From: Citrus sinensis
Taxonomy: Eukaryota; Streptophyta; Magnoliopsida; Sapindales; Rutaceae
DNA length: 64,000 nt
Direction of reading: 5' to 3'
Assembly: GCF_022201045.2 (NCBI RefSeq)
Contig: NC_068558.1
Span: 2,108,001-2,172,000 of the forward strand
The first letter of the stretch is position 1. Every line of letters begins with the position of its first letter. The translations under genes and the position numbers were made by a program. Of this stretch, positions 12,543-24,544 are shown piece after piece. The notes under the pieces are model-generated. The model worked only from the letters and a program-made list of their open reading frames with translations, was not told the DNA's origin and did no database searches.

Positions 12543-14346
12543 AACTGAGAGTTGTTTGACCAGACCACCTTATCTTGATCATGAGTATACTGACCAACAT
12601 ATTAGTTCCAATTTTGTAAGGCAAGAGTGAAGGAACAACTGGAATTTAAAGCGGATGGTGACTGACTGGACAGCAACCTGAGGTGTAAATGCTTTTTCGC
12701 TCATCTGGTTGAGTTGAACATAACAATCCTTCATTTTGACATCACCTTGGAAGGATGAAATATAGAGAAATAGCCAATAGGAAACAGGAAAGTGAAAAAA
12801 CATTAGATGAGAAGCATACAATATTTTTAACTAATGTAAATATTTTAACTTATTAGATGAAAAGTTGTTGTATCCTTGAGAGAAGATGGTTTTGGAATTT
12901 TTTTTTTTTTAAAGCACTTGCAAATTGCATGTTTTATTCCTTCCTGTTCTCAAAGGTAAAAATAGCTTTTTGGCTCCCAAGATCCTCTTATTCTGTGACT
13001 CGAAGACCGGTGTGGAACTTCGGTGGCACCGTTTAAAGCAAAAGCTTAAACACGGTTAGAAGCTTATCTATACATTAAATGAATTTATTATATATATATA
13101 TATATATGAATGAGTAATTTTTCAATTAGGAATTCCTGACTTTATTATCGGTTAAAAGATAAAAAAATTTAGATTTTAATACATTACATGATAAAATACA
13201 GTGTATTAAAATTTATATTTATTTTATCTCTTATTTAATTACTTAAAGTCAGAGATCCCTAATTGAAAAATATTAGTATATACATAAAGGATTTTAGTTT
13301 TTGGGCTATTTTTTGCTTGCCCCAAATGTTTTAAAAAATTTTGGCGCACACCCTAATCTTTCAACAACTATCATCACACATTCTAATTAGTAAATTTTTA
13401 CCATTAACTTTGACGGAATTGTCAATTATTTGAGTAAAAGACTTGTTTGCTCTTTATTTCAAATGTTATTATTGAAATATGAAGATGCAGATGAGGAAGA
13501 TGTGTATTCTTAAAAGTTTTTATTCTTTACTCGAAGCTAGTGAAAGGGAAAATTCATTTGATTATTTGATTGGATGTGGCAAAGTCTGTTGCAATCACAA
13601 CACTTCCTCAAGAAACCGTGCAACAATTGAATGGGATGGAATTTTCAGTTATTTGAGAAATTTTGAAAAAAAAAAATTCCTCGGTCATTCGTTTCAAGTG
13701 TTATTTTTACCTGAGCAATGATACAGTGGTGTGGTCAATCCCACCTTGACCCCGAAGCCTACGACGTCGTCTCAATCTTTAAATCCAAACGGCACTGTTT
13801 AACCCAACACAAGCGCGAACGAAATAGCACACCAATGTTTAATCATCCAAGGCCTCTCCACCAAACCAATCTTCTCATTTTCCGAACGAAATAGCTAATC
13901 GAATTCGCCAAATCATTTTATCCACCATGCTGGAACGCCTGAAAACTAGCAAATCAATTAATTTAACCAAGTGAAATCATACTCAAATCAACCGATCGGG
14001 TTTGTTTTCTGGCCGTAGTACGAGAGGTGTGTGGGTGCTCCGTGATATGGGGGCCTAGATGTTTGGTGGCGGTGCTTGTGGTCACGAACTGACGATGGTG
14101 ATGGCGGATGAGATTGGAATTAAGTGAACACATTTTCATAGCTCAAATTTTAAGAAAGTAGAAATGACAACTGAAACTTTTTAAAGACTTTTAACTGATT
14201 TCGACTTTTATTAAGAAGCATGCTCTTTTTGTCAAAGTAGATATCCAATTCAAGTCAAAAAGTCTTCCCAGCATGAGGGGCATGAAAATTGAGCATGTAT
14301 TATATATACGTCATCAGCGTTGAATTAAGGTTCCACAATCTTCCAC
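12543..14346. other. Intergenic with a palindromic MITE at about 13110-13280
   Basis: This is the 3' flank of the PRAF gene. Between about 13110 and 13280 the sequence folds back: TAATTTTTCAATTAGG near 13115 is mirrored by CCTAATTGAAAAATATTA ending near 13274, and CCTGACTTTA is mirrored by TAAAGTCAGA. It is a short, noncoding hairpin of MITE type directly beside an (AT)n run at 13088-13107. From 13290 to 14340 I see no coding sequence; ORFs there have no recognisable content. Confidence 0.5.
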
Positions 14347-14471
14347 GGATCCCACTACCTTACAATCAATGTATGGTACATCCCTCACTCATGAACAGTA
14401 AATGAATCCCACTCATTCACTGTTCATGAATGAGAGATGTATCATACATTGATTGTAAGGTGGTGTTTGTC
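14347..14471. mobile_element. 125-bp hairpin MITE with 9-bp target-site duplication (Mutator type)
   Basis: The element is nearly one long palindrome: the left arm contains CCTTACAATCAATGTATG and the right arm its complement CATACATTGATTGTAAGG, and pairing continues through the centre (CTCATGAACAGT against ACTGTTCATGAATGAG). It is bounded by perfect copies of ATCTTCCAC at 14338-14346 and 14472-14480. A 9-bp target duplication is the hallmark of the Mutator superfamily. It lies about 480 bp downstream of the EB1C stop codon (EB1C is on the minus strand), in the EB1C 3' flank. Confidence 0.75.
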
Positions 14472-14948
14472 ATCTTCCACTCAACTTGGCGAAACCAGGG
14501 TTTCGTTAAATGACGTGAATCAACACGTGGCTAAAATCTAGTCCTTGAATCACCCATTTCCGTGAAAATTGAAAAAAAATAAGGGAAAAAAAATGAAGAA
14601 ACGAGTGCTTCTTCAACAAGCAATAAAGCACCTTGGCAAGCAATTTGCTACATGGTGAAAGGTTAATTAGATCGAAAAAGAGAAGTGATTTCTGAGTAAT
14701 AATCCAGCAGCAGTGCTAACTGCCAATAAATCGGTCATATACTTGAGTTCACAATCATTTTATTCACCAAATAAAGGAAATGAAAAAGAAACAAAGCCTA
14801 CACAATGTTTTCATCAGGTGGTATGGGAATCTGAACACAGCAAAAACATCCCCTGCATCTTGCGATCAACGGACGCCCTAAGTTCATTACACCGGGCCCT
14901 GTAAGTTTCTCATCGTTTGATTGCAAGGGCTCCATTGCAAGTCAAAAT

Positions 14949-17914
14949 TCAATCCTCTTCTGCTTTGCCTTCGCCAGCTTCCAAAGTTTGGGATAGATAC
15001 TCCTGGGCTTCTGCTAGAGCTGACTCCTTGGCATCAGCAGCATACAATATTTTCTTGATTGCTACTGCCACCTGCATAAATATTAATGGAAGACTTGAAT
15101 AGATTTACAACTTCAAAAGGTAAAACAGTATACCCAGCGCAACAATGTGGTTAGCAACCATGGCATTTGTTCTTAAATCAGAGAAATACCTGTAGAAACA
15201 AGTTCTAATCGGTTGAATTTCAACTTTTTTCTTGTGGTTAAAACCAAGTTTTAAGATGTGAATAAAACATGATTGATTATAGCTCATAATCCCAAAAAGC
15301 ATCAGATATATTGCTTCAGTACATTACAGAACTTGTAATCCATAAATTTTCGTAAAACTTCAAATTTCAGTTCCTTGGGTCCTTGGGGATCCAGGCAAAG
15401 AGAGAAACAGGAAACAAATCATTCCAGAAAAAAAAAAAAAAAGAGAAATGTAATATGATCAAAATAAGAAGTCCAGAAATCCTTACAGGAAGATTTTCCA
15501 ATTCTGGAGTTTGACAAAGTATTTCTATATCCCGTAATTTTGCAAAGTAAAAATCTCTCTCCTTCTCCAAAAGGTCCACAGAGAGCTTGAGATCTGTAAT
15601 CTACATCATAGTAGCACAGTACAAAATATTTCAGGACCGAGCACAAAAATTGGCATCTACACAAACTGGAGTAAAGCATAGAATTTCACTTTAATGGCTT
15701 TCTGATAAAGGGCAATCTGAGAACTAGTATAGACAAAGAGTTCTCTGGCTTAAAACGCAGATGGTAAACTTTTTCAGCTGCAGGATGCATATATCATATG
15801 ATTATGCATCCAAGAATTGGGGGACTGACCAATGCCAGAACAAAGGTAGTAAATGGCGTCAATGTTAATATTTTCATTTCCTTTAAATAACTGAAACCAA
15901 CATGCAAATATGCCATCAAATCCCAGCTAAATTTTCACCACCAAGTATCTTTCAAATAATTGAGAAAGGGAGAATGATCAGCTCATTTAGCATTGGTCAA
16001 GTTCCTCGGACTTGAAATTTCAAACGAGGGGGAGAAATACAACAGAATGCCAATACCTCCTTAGACAATGCTTGAACCTCTTGTGCAGAGTTAGCTCCAT
16101 ATATCTTTGCTTGCCTGGGCCCTAAACAATGTGCATCAAACAGCAACAGTAAGAATTTACAGAAATAGAAATAGGACTACAAGGTGCAAGCATAGAAGAA
16201 ATTGTTGAAGGCAACCAGAAATTTTACTGTGGCCAATGTCACCAGAGCCAGCGTTATGCATATTGTTTGTTTGCAGTGATTTTGAAATCTTCTGAGAACC
16301 CCTAGAGCTCCGTTCCTTCCCACCCTTGCATCTACGCTCCACAGGATTGTAGTTCCTACAAGAACAACAATGTCATATTATTAGAAAAATTCACAAATGA
16401 AATAAGGTATTACAACCATATTTGCAACCAAAAGTCTTAAGATGGTGTAGGGAGGAGACTGAAAGAGTGAGCAGCATACTCATTCATGATGCCACCATTT
16501 ACAGAATCACAGTAACGTTTCAGCCATTGTAAGAACTCTAAGTTGTCCAAAGGTCGGCCTTTGACAAGCTTATTGACTTCAATATGCTGCCACAGAGCAA
16601 AATTGTCAGTGACTCAAGGTAAATGTCTTGATTTAGCTTGTAAAGCTTGTGATACAACTCATAATAGACAATAGAACATATATATTGGCAACCAGGAGCA
16701 TAAGCAAAGGGTGAAAAGAAGGTGGCTCTCATTTGCTAAAGTGTGCTGAAAGAGAAGTTGTGACGGAAAATGATTCATGAGACAACCACAAGTCTATTTT
16801 TCCAAGGCCTTGTTGATGTGAACTGAGTCAGTCGTTAAACTGTAGCAAAATTAAATTCCTCTAATTGAGGTAATGTTAAGAAGAACTGGGAACGAGATCC
16901 TCTCAACTATGGAGAGAAACACCCTCCTTCAAAAAGTTAAATGGCACCAGGGTTTTTATCAAACCTTAGAATTCAAAGGTCGAATGTAAATGCTGACATA
17001 AAAATATATGAACAAAGCAGCAAAAATTTCATCGGCCTTGTAAGGAAAGACAGTATTACCTTGTCAATTTTCAACTTGTTAAATACATCCTGCAGGACCT
17101 TGTAATTTTGGATCATGTCATATTCGGTCTTCGCATCAAAATTTACCTAAAGCAAAAAAAAAAAAAAAAAAAAAGGCAAAATTCTTCTATGATTAAAATA
17201 AATTAATTAAAGAAATGACAACGCATACAATAAAAAAATTGTGAAGTTCAGAGTTACCTTGTGCATTGGAACAACTCCTGGGTAGGTCATGTCCAACATT
17301 TGACACTGCACTGCCCCGGACGCAGCCTGAAAATAATGACACACATGAACAAAAATAAAAGAGGTAATCAACATTTCAAAGCCACACCCAAAAATGAGGA
17401 AACAGGGACGTCCAGTTTCATATACATATAAACTCTATCTTCATTAGGTCAATGAAATATTGATATCATTTACCACACTCTCAGCCAATTGATAATACAT
17501 CATCATCACATACATTGCAAAGCAAATTCTGTCCATTGTTATATCCACTGGCTTTCAAAGCAAAAAGCATTCCCTTTACACTGCATTTAATTCTAGGTGA
17601 AAAACAAACAAGCCATAATTTTTTCTACAAAAAAATTCATTTATACGCAAAAATGAAGCAACCCATCAAGTTCAAACAGCAGCAACAGCAACAATAATGA
17701 CGATAAGCAAAAGACAGTGTTTTTTTTATAAAAAGAAAAAGAAAAAAAGAAAAGAAAAGAAGAATTGGTATTCTTCCCAGATAACAAAAAGGGCACGAGA
17801 TGTGACCTCTTCAATGCGAGAGAGATGAAGCTGAAGCCTGTTGTTGATCCAAGTCAATAGCTCATTTCTTCCAACAAAATACGCACTGTCCATCATTCCA
17901 ATGTTGGTTGCCAT
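14949..17914 (-). CDS. EB1C: EB1C-type microtubule plus-end-binding protein
   Basis: Eight exons read on the minus strand: 17914-17807, 17326-17258, 17146-17060, 16586-16480, 16355-16228, 16121-16057, 15600-15487 and 15071-14949 (stop TGA), coding for 266 residues. Residues 1 to about 125 form the calponin-homology domain that binds growing microtubule ends ([38 protein letters not shown]). A basic Ser-rich linker follows ([25 protein letters not shown]), then the EB1 dimerisation coiled coil ([19 protein letters not shown]). The basic linker is closer to EB1C, the nuclear/spindle isoform, than to EB1A/B. The tail ends in an Ala/Glu-rich stretch (GEGKAEED) and lacks the EEY/F end of animal EB1, as expected for EB1C; it is short compared with the roughly 330-residue Arabidopsis protein. 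Confidence 0.93.
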
Positions 17915-18680
17915 ATTTATCTTAATCAATTTCTTCAAAGCTTCAAAACTCGAAAAACAAAAATAATAGTAATTGACAGGAAGACTTTTGAAAAACAAGA
18001 TTTATTTTTTAAAAAAAAGAAGAAGAAAAGAGATGATTGATAATGAGAAGAAGAGAGAAACCGAAAGAAGACAGTAGAGAAAAAAGCTGGCAACCGGCCC
18101 TTCTTTGAAAATTGAATGTGCGGTTTTTATTTTAACTTTTAACGTTCACTCATTTTTTTAAACAAAATAAGAAGATAATTAATTTGTTTTTCTCTTTTAC
18201 CATTTCCTAATTTGCTCACTAATTTCGTTATTAAACAAAATTGGGCTGATGATCATCTAGTCTTACTAAGTTATAATATATATAATTTACATCAACTCAT
18301 AAATATATATTTTTTTTCATGGCTCTATTGTTATCAGCTAAAAAATTAGAAAGTTATGAAAAATTATTTATGAATTCATATAATAATATAAATGAGTAAC
18401 TTAGCCGTTGCCAATCATCCAATACAAAACATTTCGAGATTTTATAAGATATCCAATTAGGAGGTTAATAATTAATATAATATTTAAAAGTTACTTTTTT
18501 TTTGCATTTTATATAATTAAAATCATTTTTTAACACTGGTTAATTTAATTTAATTTTTTTAGATGGGAACTTAAATCAATTTTAAACGAATATAAATTTA
18601 ATGTGGGCCATTAACATTGAGATCACTGACTTTTTAATATTTTTATAAACAATCACATATTTTTTGTACTTTTAACAAAA
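17915..18680. other. EB1C leader/promoter and AT-rich spacer
   Basis: About 150 bp of purine-rich leader lie upstream of the EB1C ATG (A/G runs at 18005-18090 on the plus strand), followed by AT-rich DNA without coding signal or clear repeat. Confidence 0.35.
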
Positions 18681-19030
18681 GGGTGGCTCTCGGTGTGTGG
18701 GTCACAGTTCAAGTCCCACAAAAGCATTGTGAGGGCTGTGAGTCCTTCCTTAATTGTAATATATAATTGAGTGGAGGCAATCTTCTCCCTTACTCATGTG
18801 AGTGGAGTAAACGTCCTTCGAATATTAGTGAGGGTAAAAATCAGTGTGAGTGGAGTAGACGTTCTTTGAATATTAATGAGGGTAAAAATTGAGTGGAGTA
18901 GACGTCTCTCAAAAATTGAGTGGAGTATACGTCTCTCGAATATTAGTGAGAATAAAAATTTGGACAGTGTTTTATAAGAATTATGTATACTAGTCTTAAT
19001 AATAGTCTCATGTAAATATGAGTTATAGTT
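18681..19030 (+). mobile_element. tRNA-derived SINE with an internal 27-48-bp tandem repeat
   Basis: The head reads GGGTGGCTCTCGGTGTGTGG and carries a canonical pol III B box, GTTCAAGTC, at 18707-18715; the A box is weaker. Downstream, a unit starting TGAGTGGAGTA(A/G)ACGT and ending GTAAAAAT is repeated about four times (near 18799, 18847, 18890 and 18917); the third copy is short. The 3' part (ACTAGTCTTAATAATAGTCT) recurs at 44.9 kb in a copy that is 5'-truncated and ends in poly(A). The combination of head, B box and a dispersed second copy supports a SINE. Its exact 3' end is not certain. Confidence 0.6.
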
Positions 19031-19413
19031 TAATTGGCATAATCAGTTAAAAACAAAAAACAAAACAAACGGATGGCTGGCCAGTCACCCTATAAATTAT
19101 AAAAGTTGTACCCTTATTGTGAGAAGAAGAAAAACTCCTGAACATTAATGCCAGTAAATGAATTATCTGTTGAAATATTGGGCTGCTCAGATACTCGTAT
19201 TGGAACAAAATGTTAACGGACACCGTCCTAAAAAGATATACAATATTAAAGAAAAGTGTTAAGGCTAAAAGAACAAGCTTAAAAACATTTTGGATTCGTC
19301 GTAACACTTGTATAACTAATGATCAACTTTCTAAAGATTGCTTATCATGACACTCATGATTATCAACATTGCTTCATAGCATTGTTCCAGACAAACCCTA
19401 ATTTATTTCCATC

Positions 19414-19515
19414 ATGTCTCCGCCAATGAGGCCAACGCTCATTTCTCCTTCATCTCATTCTAAGAATTTGGAGAAAAATAGCAGAAGCCCAGACGTAAAA
19501 TTTACCTCTCCATGA
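19414..19515 (+). other. Short ORF of 33 codons, unrecognised
   Basis: This begins MSPPMRPTLISPSSHSKN and is richer in GC and in Ser/Pro codons than its surroundings. It matches no family I know and may be a leftover gene fragment or chance. Confidence 0.15.
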
Positions 19516-19710
19516 TCTATCTACCAACCACCAACGGACATCAATTATACACATATAGCCAAATGGCCGGCCGGATAAAGCCAACAAAATATCTTGCGAT
19601 TTTTTTTTTCATTCTTCACGGTAAGAAAGAAAAGACAAATATAATAGTCCCAGCAAAATTCTTTCTAAAACATGGTACAGTATTCTTGTCGAGTGAAAAA
19701 GTTAAAAAGG

Positions 19711-20300
19711 AGGGGTGGGCACTAATCAGTTCACTTCAATTTTAAAGTTTTTAAATCGATCGGTTTCATATTAATTGATTTAAGAAATTTAGTTTTTTTT
19801 TTTCTTTCATATTAACCAAAGTTTTAGATTTTTCACTTGAATTTAATTTTTTTAGTCTAGTTTAATTGTAATTACTAACCGTTTATGCTTTATACAAAAC
19901 ACTAATATAAAATAATTTTATAATAAACAAGTACTATATATATAGTAACACAATGAACCAATATATTTGTTCGGTTCATTTCATTCAAACCTATTAATTT
20001 AATATTAAAAATATTATAGATCACGAGCTTTAGGTTAATCAGGTTAGAAAAAATAAAAAATAAACTCAACCCGAACTTATAATCCAATTCGAATATAGTT
20101 CGGATCGAAATGAATCAAAATTTTGTGTTTCTGTATGCAGTATTATTCAAATAAAATCTAATCAAAATAGATACAATCAAAATACATTCTGATCGAATTG
20201 ACCAAAATTCAATCCATTCGAATTAAATTCTTCATTAGCATCCGATTTAAACCTAAAATTTTCGAATTAAATTGGGTTGGGTTGTATTATTTGCCCACCT
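19711..20300. mobile_element. Degenerate nonautonomous transposon with AGGGGTGGGCA-like ends
   Basis: The left end AGGGGTGGGCAC matches the complement of the right end TTGCCCACCT, and Asn/Ile-coding AT words (AATTCGAA, TTCGGTT) are spread through the 590-bp interior in both orientations. The shape and the GTGGGCA ends fit plant hAT-like MITEs. A target duplication was not found, so the borders are approximate. Confidence 0.45.
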
Positions 20301-20608
20301 GTAAGTTATCCTACGCATTGTATGTGAGCCTATGCTAAACTTGTATTTTCGTTCATATATAACAGTATATTATTGACTACCTTGACCCTTTTATTGAAAG
20401 GTTTTCACTCCTTTTAAAATAAATAAATAAAAAGAAAGTAGCAAATGCAAAGCATTATATAAAGTTACGTAATTAAATATATATACATATATATATATTT
20501 ATCATTATTGGCTTCGGGCTTCTTCTCTGCACCGTCGTGACTGTAGTCAACTTCATTTTTGTCAGAAACCTTTTCCTTCGTCTTTTAAAGAGCAGAGCAG
20601 ATAATAGG

Positions 20609-22187
20609 ATGACAAGCCAGTTTATACAAAACCCGGAGTCAATTTTTGACTTATCTGTCAAGGTCTGTTTCTTCTTTCTCCAATTCTTTTCATCTACTTT
20701 TAGATTTCTTTTTATTTTTTTTTCATTTTTTTAACGTTTTAATTTCCATTTGGGTATGCTTGGAATCACGCCATCTTACTAGAGGAGGATAGATGGTTCA
20801 TACGTGGTTCTGCTTGGTGTGGTTATGGGGTCGTCGCTTCGGGAAAGAAATAAATTAAATCTTAAATTTAATTGATCAAAAATCATCATTTATTTCCTAT
20901 TACAGTAATGTTTTTAGGAGTTTTATTTATTTATTTATTTTATTATTATTATTATTGGCCACTCGCAGGATGCCAGAGGCCATGAGGTAGATCTCAGCAC
21001 ATACAAAGGCAAAGTCTTACTCATAGTTAATGTTGCTTCAAAATGGTATTGTGTAATGTGTATGCTTTGCTTCTCAATGTTGTTAAACTCGGTTTATTGA
21101 TTGAGGAGATTGTGCAACTGAAATATGTATACCCATCTTTAAGTCTTAACCCTTTGGTACGTTGTCATTGATTCTGGCAGTGGGATGACCAATTCGAATT
21201 ACATAGAGCTAAGTCAGTTATATGACAAATACAAAGATCAAGGTCTGCATTTTGATCTTGCAATTATTTGATGCTTTTGTTTCCATAGTGTTTGCTTATT
21301 TGTACAATTGCTTAAACTGAAATATGTTTGCGGTAATTTGATAAAGCATTGTACTGATTGGTCTTTGGAGCGAAACTGGAAGACATGGATTTCGTATTTA
21401 AAAGATGATATTGGTGGTTTATCATATGAAATATCCTTTTTGAGAGATATTTAATTAAAGACATGGCATTTCATTTTTCTTGGTGCAGGCTTAGAGATTC
21501 TGGCATTTCCATGCAATCAATTTGGTGAAGAGGAACCAGGAAGTAATGATCAGATCGCAGATTTTGTCTGCACTCGCTTCAAATCAGAGTTTCCAATTTT
21601 TGAAAAGGTAGATATGTGATATCTAGTTGCTCTTAAATCTGAATGCTCCTGAGTCCTGAAGTGCTCGGCAATACAAGGGTTGTCTTAGATATTGACTATT
21701 AGTTCTAGATTTGCATGTATTGTGTCATTTTAGTTACTCTACTAGCTTTAACCAAATCGGTTTTCCTGTCATTTGGATTGTTGACTAGTAATGTTGGACA
21801 TTGTTGTATGATTTTTATTTTTTGTGATTAATAACTATTGACCTTGCTGGTTTTGTTTAAAAGATTGATGTAAATGGTGAACATGCTTCTCCACTTTACA
21901 AGCTCTTGAAGTTGGGTAAATGGGGTATTTTTGGGGATGATATTCAGTGGAACTTCGCCAAGTTCCTAGTTGATAAGAATGGAGAAGTTGTTGATCGTTA
22001 CTACCCCACAACTTCTCCGCTTAGCCTTGAGGTAATCCTATAATCTTGCAACTTTAAAGTTGATTTTATGGTTTGCTAGCAAGTAATTATCACCCAGATT
22101 CCCAAATTGTCATATAACAAACTCATTTAGCTTCATCAAATATTGACATCGCAGCGTGACATCAAGAAGCTCTTGGGCCTCTCGTGA
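20609..22187 (+). CDS. Glutathione peroxidase (thioredoxin-dependent plant GPX)
   Basis: Six exons: 20609-20662, 20969-21045, 21181-21242, 21489-21607, 21864-22031 and 22155-22187, coding for 170 residues. The peroxidatic Cys44 lies in NVASKCGMTN, the second Cys73 in LAFPCNQFG with Gln75, and the resolving Cys92 in ADFVCTRF; Trp133 in IQWNF and Asn134 complete the active site. As in all plant GPX, cysteine replaces selenocysteine. Such enzymes reduce lipid and hydrogen peroxides using thioredoxin rather than glutathione. There is no transit peptide (starts [18 protein letters not shown]), so a cytosolic or membrane-associated form like Arabidopsis GPX4/GPX5 is most likely. No frameshift or odd splice was seen. 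Confidence 0.95.
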
Positions 22188-22890
22188 CTAATCAAATGAG
22201 GATTATTAGTGAAAGGCGTGTTGGGCAAGATTGTATCCATTGCTTCAAGTTTCTTTTAACCTCAAGAATATGCTTTATAAAATTGTTTATGATTGGTGAA
22301 CCGAGGGCCGTTAGGAGGGGTGGGTTGCATGCAGCAAAAGTCAAGAATCAGATATTTCGTTTGTCTTTCGGTGAAAGATCATCTTGTACGAAAAGGAGAT
22401 TATACATATCCAGTGCATGAAGGAACGGCCAACTTCTTTTTATATGTGTTTGCCGTAAAATCAAAATTTGCACTTAATTACTACTAGTTTTAGTTGCCTT
22501 CTTTATATATATGTATATTAATTAATGTTACATAGAGAGGCTGCTTTCAGTTCCTTGAATGATAATTGAGTTAGTGGGCCATTGTATTTGGCCCAATATT
22601 AAATCATGGCCCATTCTAAAATTTCATAACTGGTTAAGTAACTACTTGGGCATCTTGATTCTCGAGTCTTGACCTCTTCAACTTCAGTTTAACCTCATCT
22701 CTTCAGCTGCAGAAAACAAAAACCACGTCCATCCATGGAAATAGAATTGGAAAATAAAACCCAGGGAATTTCAACAGTATTTTTTAATTAAAAATTTTAA
22801 TATTTGCTATTTATTGTACTTATTTCCTTCTAATCTACGCAAAAAAGAAAGAAATATCCACACGTCCAGAAGGACCAAACAAGCACGAAG
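22188..22890. other. GPX 3' flank and PMEI promoter
   Basis: This contains the 3' untranslated region of the GPX gene and AT-rich promoter sequence with a (TA)n-rich spot at 22504-22520. There is no further coding signal. Confidence 0.35.
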
Positions 22891-23592
22891 ATGGATGCTA
22901 TCAATGTCATGAAAGGCTACGACAAAGTCGATCACCACCAACACCGCGCAGGAATTCATTCCCTTCGGACACATCAGCGTCTGAAAATCGCCGTCACCAT
23001 CTCAGCCATTGTTTTGTTGACCTTGATCATCGGTCTGATGCTTGCAGTTCTCATCCGGGAATCAAACACTGAAGAACAACAGCAACTGGACGCTGCCAAG
23101 TCGATCAAAACGGTGTGCAGCGTTACCCAGAACCCGGATTCATGCTTCACCGCCTTATCTTCTTCTCTCAACATCTCATCGACAACGACAAAACCAGACC
23201 CAGAAGTGATCTTGAAGCTCTCTCTGCAAGTCAACGTCAATCACTTCTCAAACATCACTTCTTCGATTAAAAGTCTTTACGGTAATCACCTTGAGGTTGC
23301 TTTACGCGACTGCGTGGATCAGCTGCGGGACGCGTCGAGTCGACTCAACGACTCCATGTCTGAGTTGAACGCCACGTTGACTGACAGGACTGTCAACGAC
23401 ATCCAGACGTGGATCAGCGCGGCCATGACGGACGAAGAAACTTGCTTGGACGGATTGGAGGAGATGGGATCAACGGTGGCTGATGAAGTCAAGACCATGA
23501 TGAAAAAGTCAAAGGAGTTACTCAGTTACAGCCTGGCTATTATTGCTAACATCCGAACACTTCTTCAGAAATTTGGCCTCCATATGCATTGA
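22891..23592 (+). CDS. Membrane-anchored PMEI-domain protein (pectin methylesterase/invertase inhibitor fold)
   Basis: A single exon codes for 233 residues. A basic cytosolic N-terminus is followed by one transmembrane or signal-anchor helix at about residues 32-55 (IAVTISAIVLLTLIIGLM). The PMEI four-helix domain covers about residues 70-225 with the four conserved cysteines at 76, 85, 141 and 185 (TVCSVTQNPDSC, ALRDCVDQL, DEETCLDGL). Several NXS/T sites suit a secreted protein. In such proteins the domain inhibits pectin methylesterase or invertase in the Golgi or wall. The end (LLSYSLAIIANIRTLLQKFG) is typical of the pro-region of type I pectin methylesterases, but the catalytic domain does not follow: a stop comes right after. 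It is either a free PMEI or a PME that lost its enzyme half. Confidence 0.88.
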   Translation: MDAINVMKGYDKVDHHQHRAGIHSLRTHQRLKIAVTISAIVLLTLIIGLMLAVLIRESNTEEQQQLDAAKSIKTVCSVTQNPDSCFTALSSSLNISSTTTKPDPEVILKLSLQVNVNHFSNITSSIKSLYGNHLEVALRDCVDQLRDASSRLNDSMSELNATLTDRTVNDIQTWISAAMTDEETCLDGLEEMGSTVADEVKTMMKKSKELLSYSLAIIANIRTLLQKFGLHMH

Positions 23593-24544
23593 TTGAAATT
23601 GAACACTCAAAAAAAAAAATCTCCGAATTTCAGAAATATTCGTTTGTCGGTGGGCATCAATCAAGACCATGTCAATCACTTGTGTATTCTGATAAATTCG
23701 TTTCACCTCTTTGTTTTTATTCTCTTTGGCCCGAGCTTATTGTCAATATGTTGTCCACTTTTATGTTTTGGGAATGGGCTCGGTGGGAAACATATGCCGA
23801 CCCAAGGTTATTCAAATAAATAATGAATTTTGATCCTCTACATTTAATATTTAATTACATATTACTTGTTATCTAATAATTATGGATCACAATATTATAA
23901 ATAAATAAAAAAAACTCAGTTCAAAACCACAAGATCTAAATCCAAAATGAATATATTATATAACGTGTATCACTACTAAATTATTAATGTAATATATATC
24001 CAAATATTAAGCTAATTGAGGCTTGATATTCATTTTTAAAAATGTTGAGAATTTTTATTATTTATTTTTAAATAGTATAGTCTAATTGTACGTTGAGACG
24101 CACCTTAGTTAGTTATTTAGGTATCTTCTTCCTGAAAAATAAGAATTCTAATAGCAGACCCAAAGAAATATACACTACTTACAGTCCTCTCTCTGTTTAA
24201 CTGACACTGTTTGTATTAACATCTTTAATTTTTTATTGTCGAATATTTATTGTTAATAATTATTTTAATTGTATAAAACAGTTGTTAGGCACCTTGGATT
24301 TTCAGTAGATTCAAATGAAATATGGATCATTTTTATTCTTTTTACTGTTTATTCTGTCACTCACATTTGAATACAATAAAGTCTTACAATTTTTTAGGTT
24401 TATATTAAGGTGAAACACCTCAATCACTAACTCTCTATTTTTGCTAACTTTAATATAGAGAAGGGAAAAGAAAGTAATAAATAACAAATCTCGGTTATTA
24501 TTCACTCGGGCTGCGGCACCTTCCCTTTCTCTTTTAAGTAAATA
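23593..24544. other. Intergenic, AT-rich
   Basis: This is the PMEI 3' flank and AT-rich DNA. ORFs on both strands here have no recognisable content. No clear repeat structure was found. Confidence 0.3.

Noticed and set aside
18707-18715. A true tRNA gene at the B box
   Set aside because: No cloverleaf, anticodon arm or acceptor stem can be formed; the SINE reading fits better.
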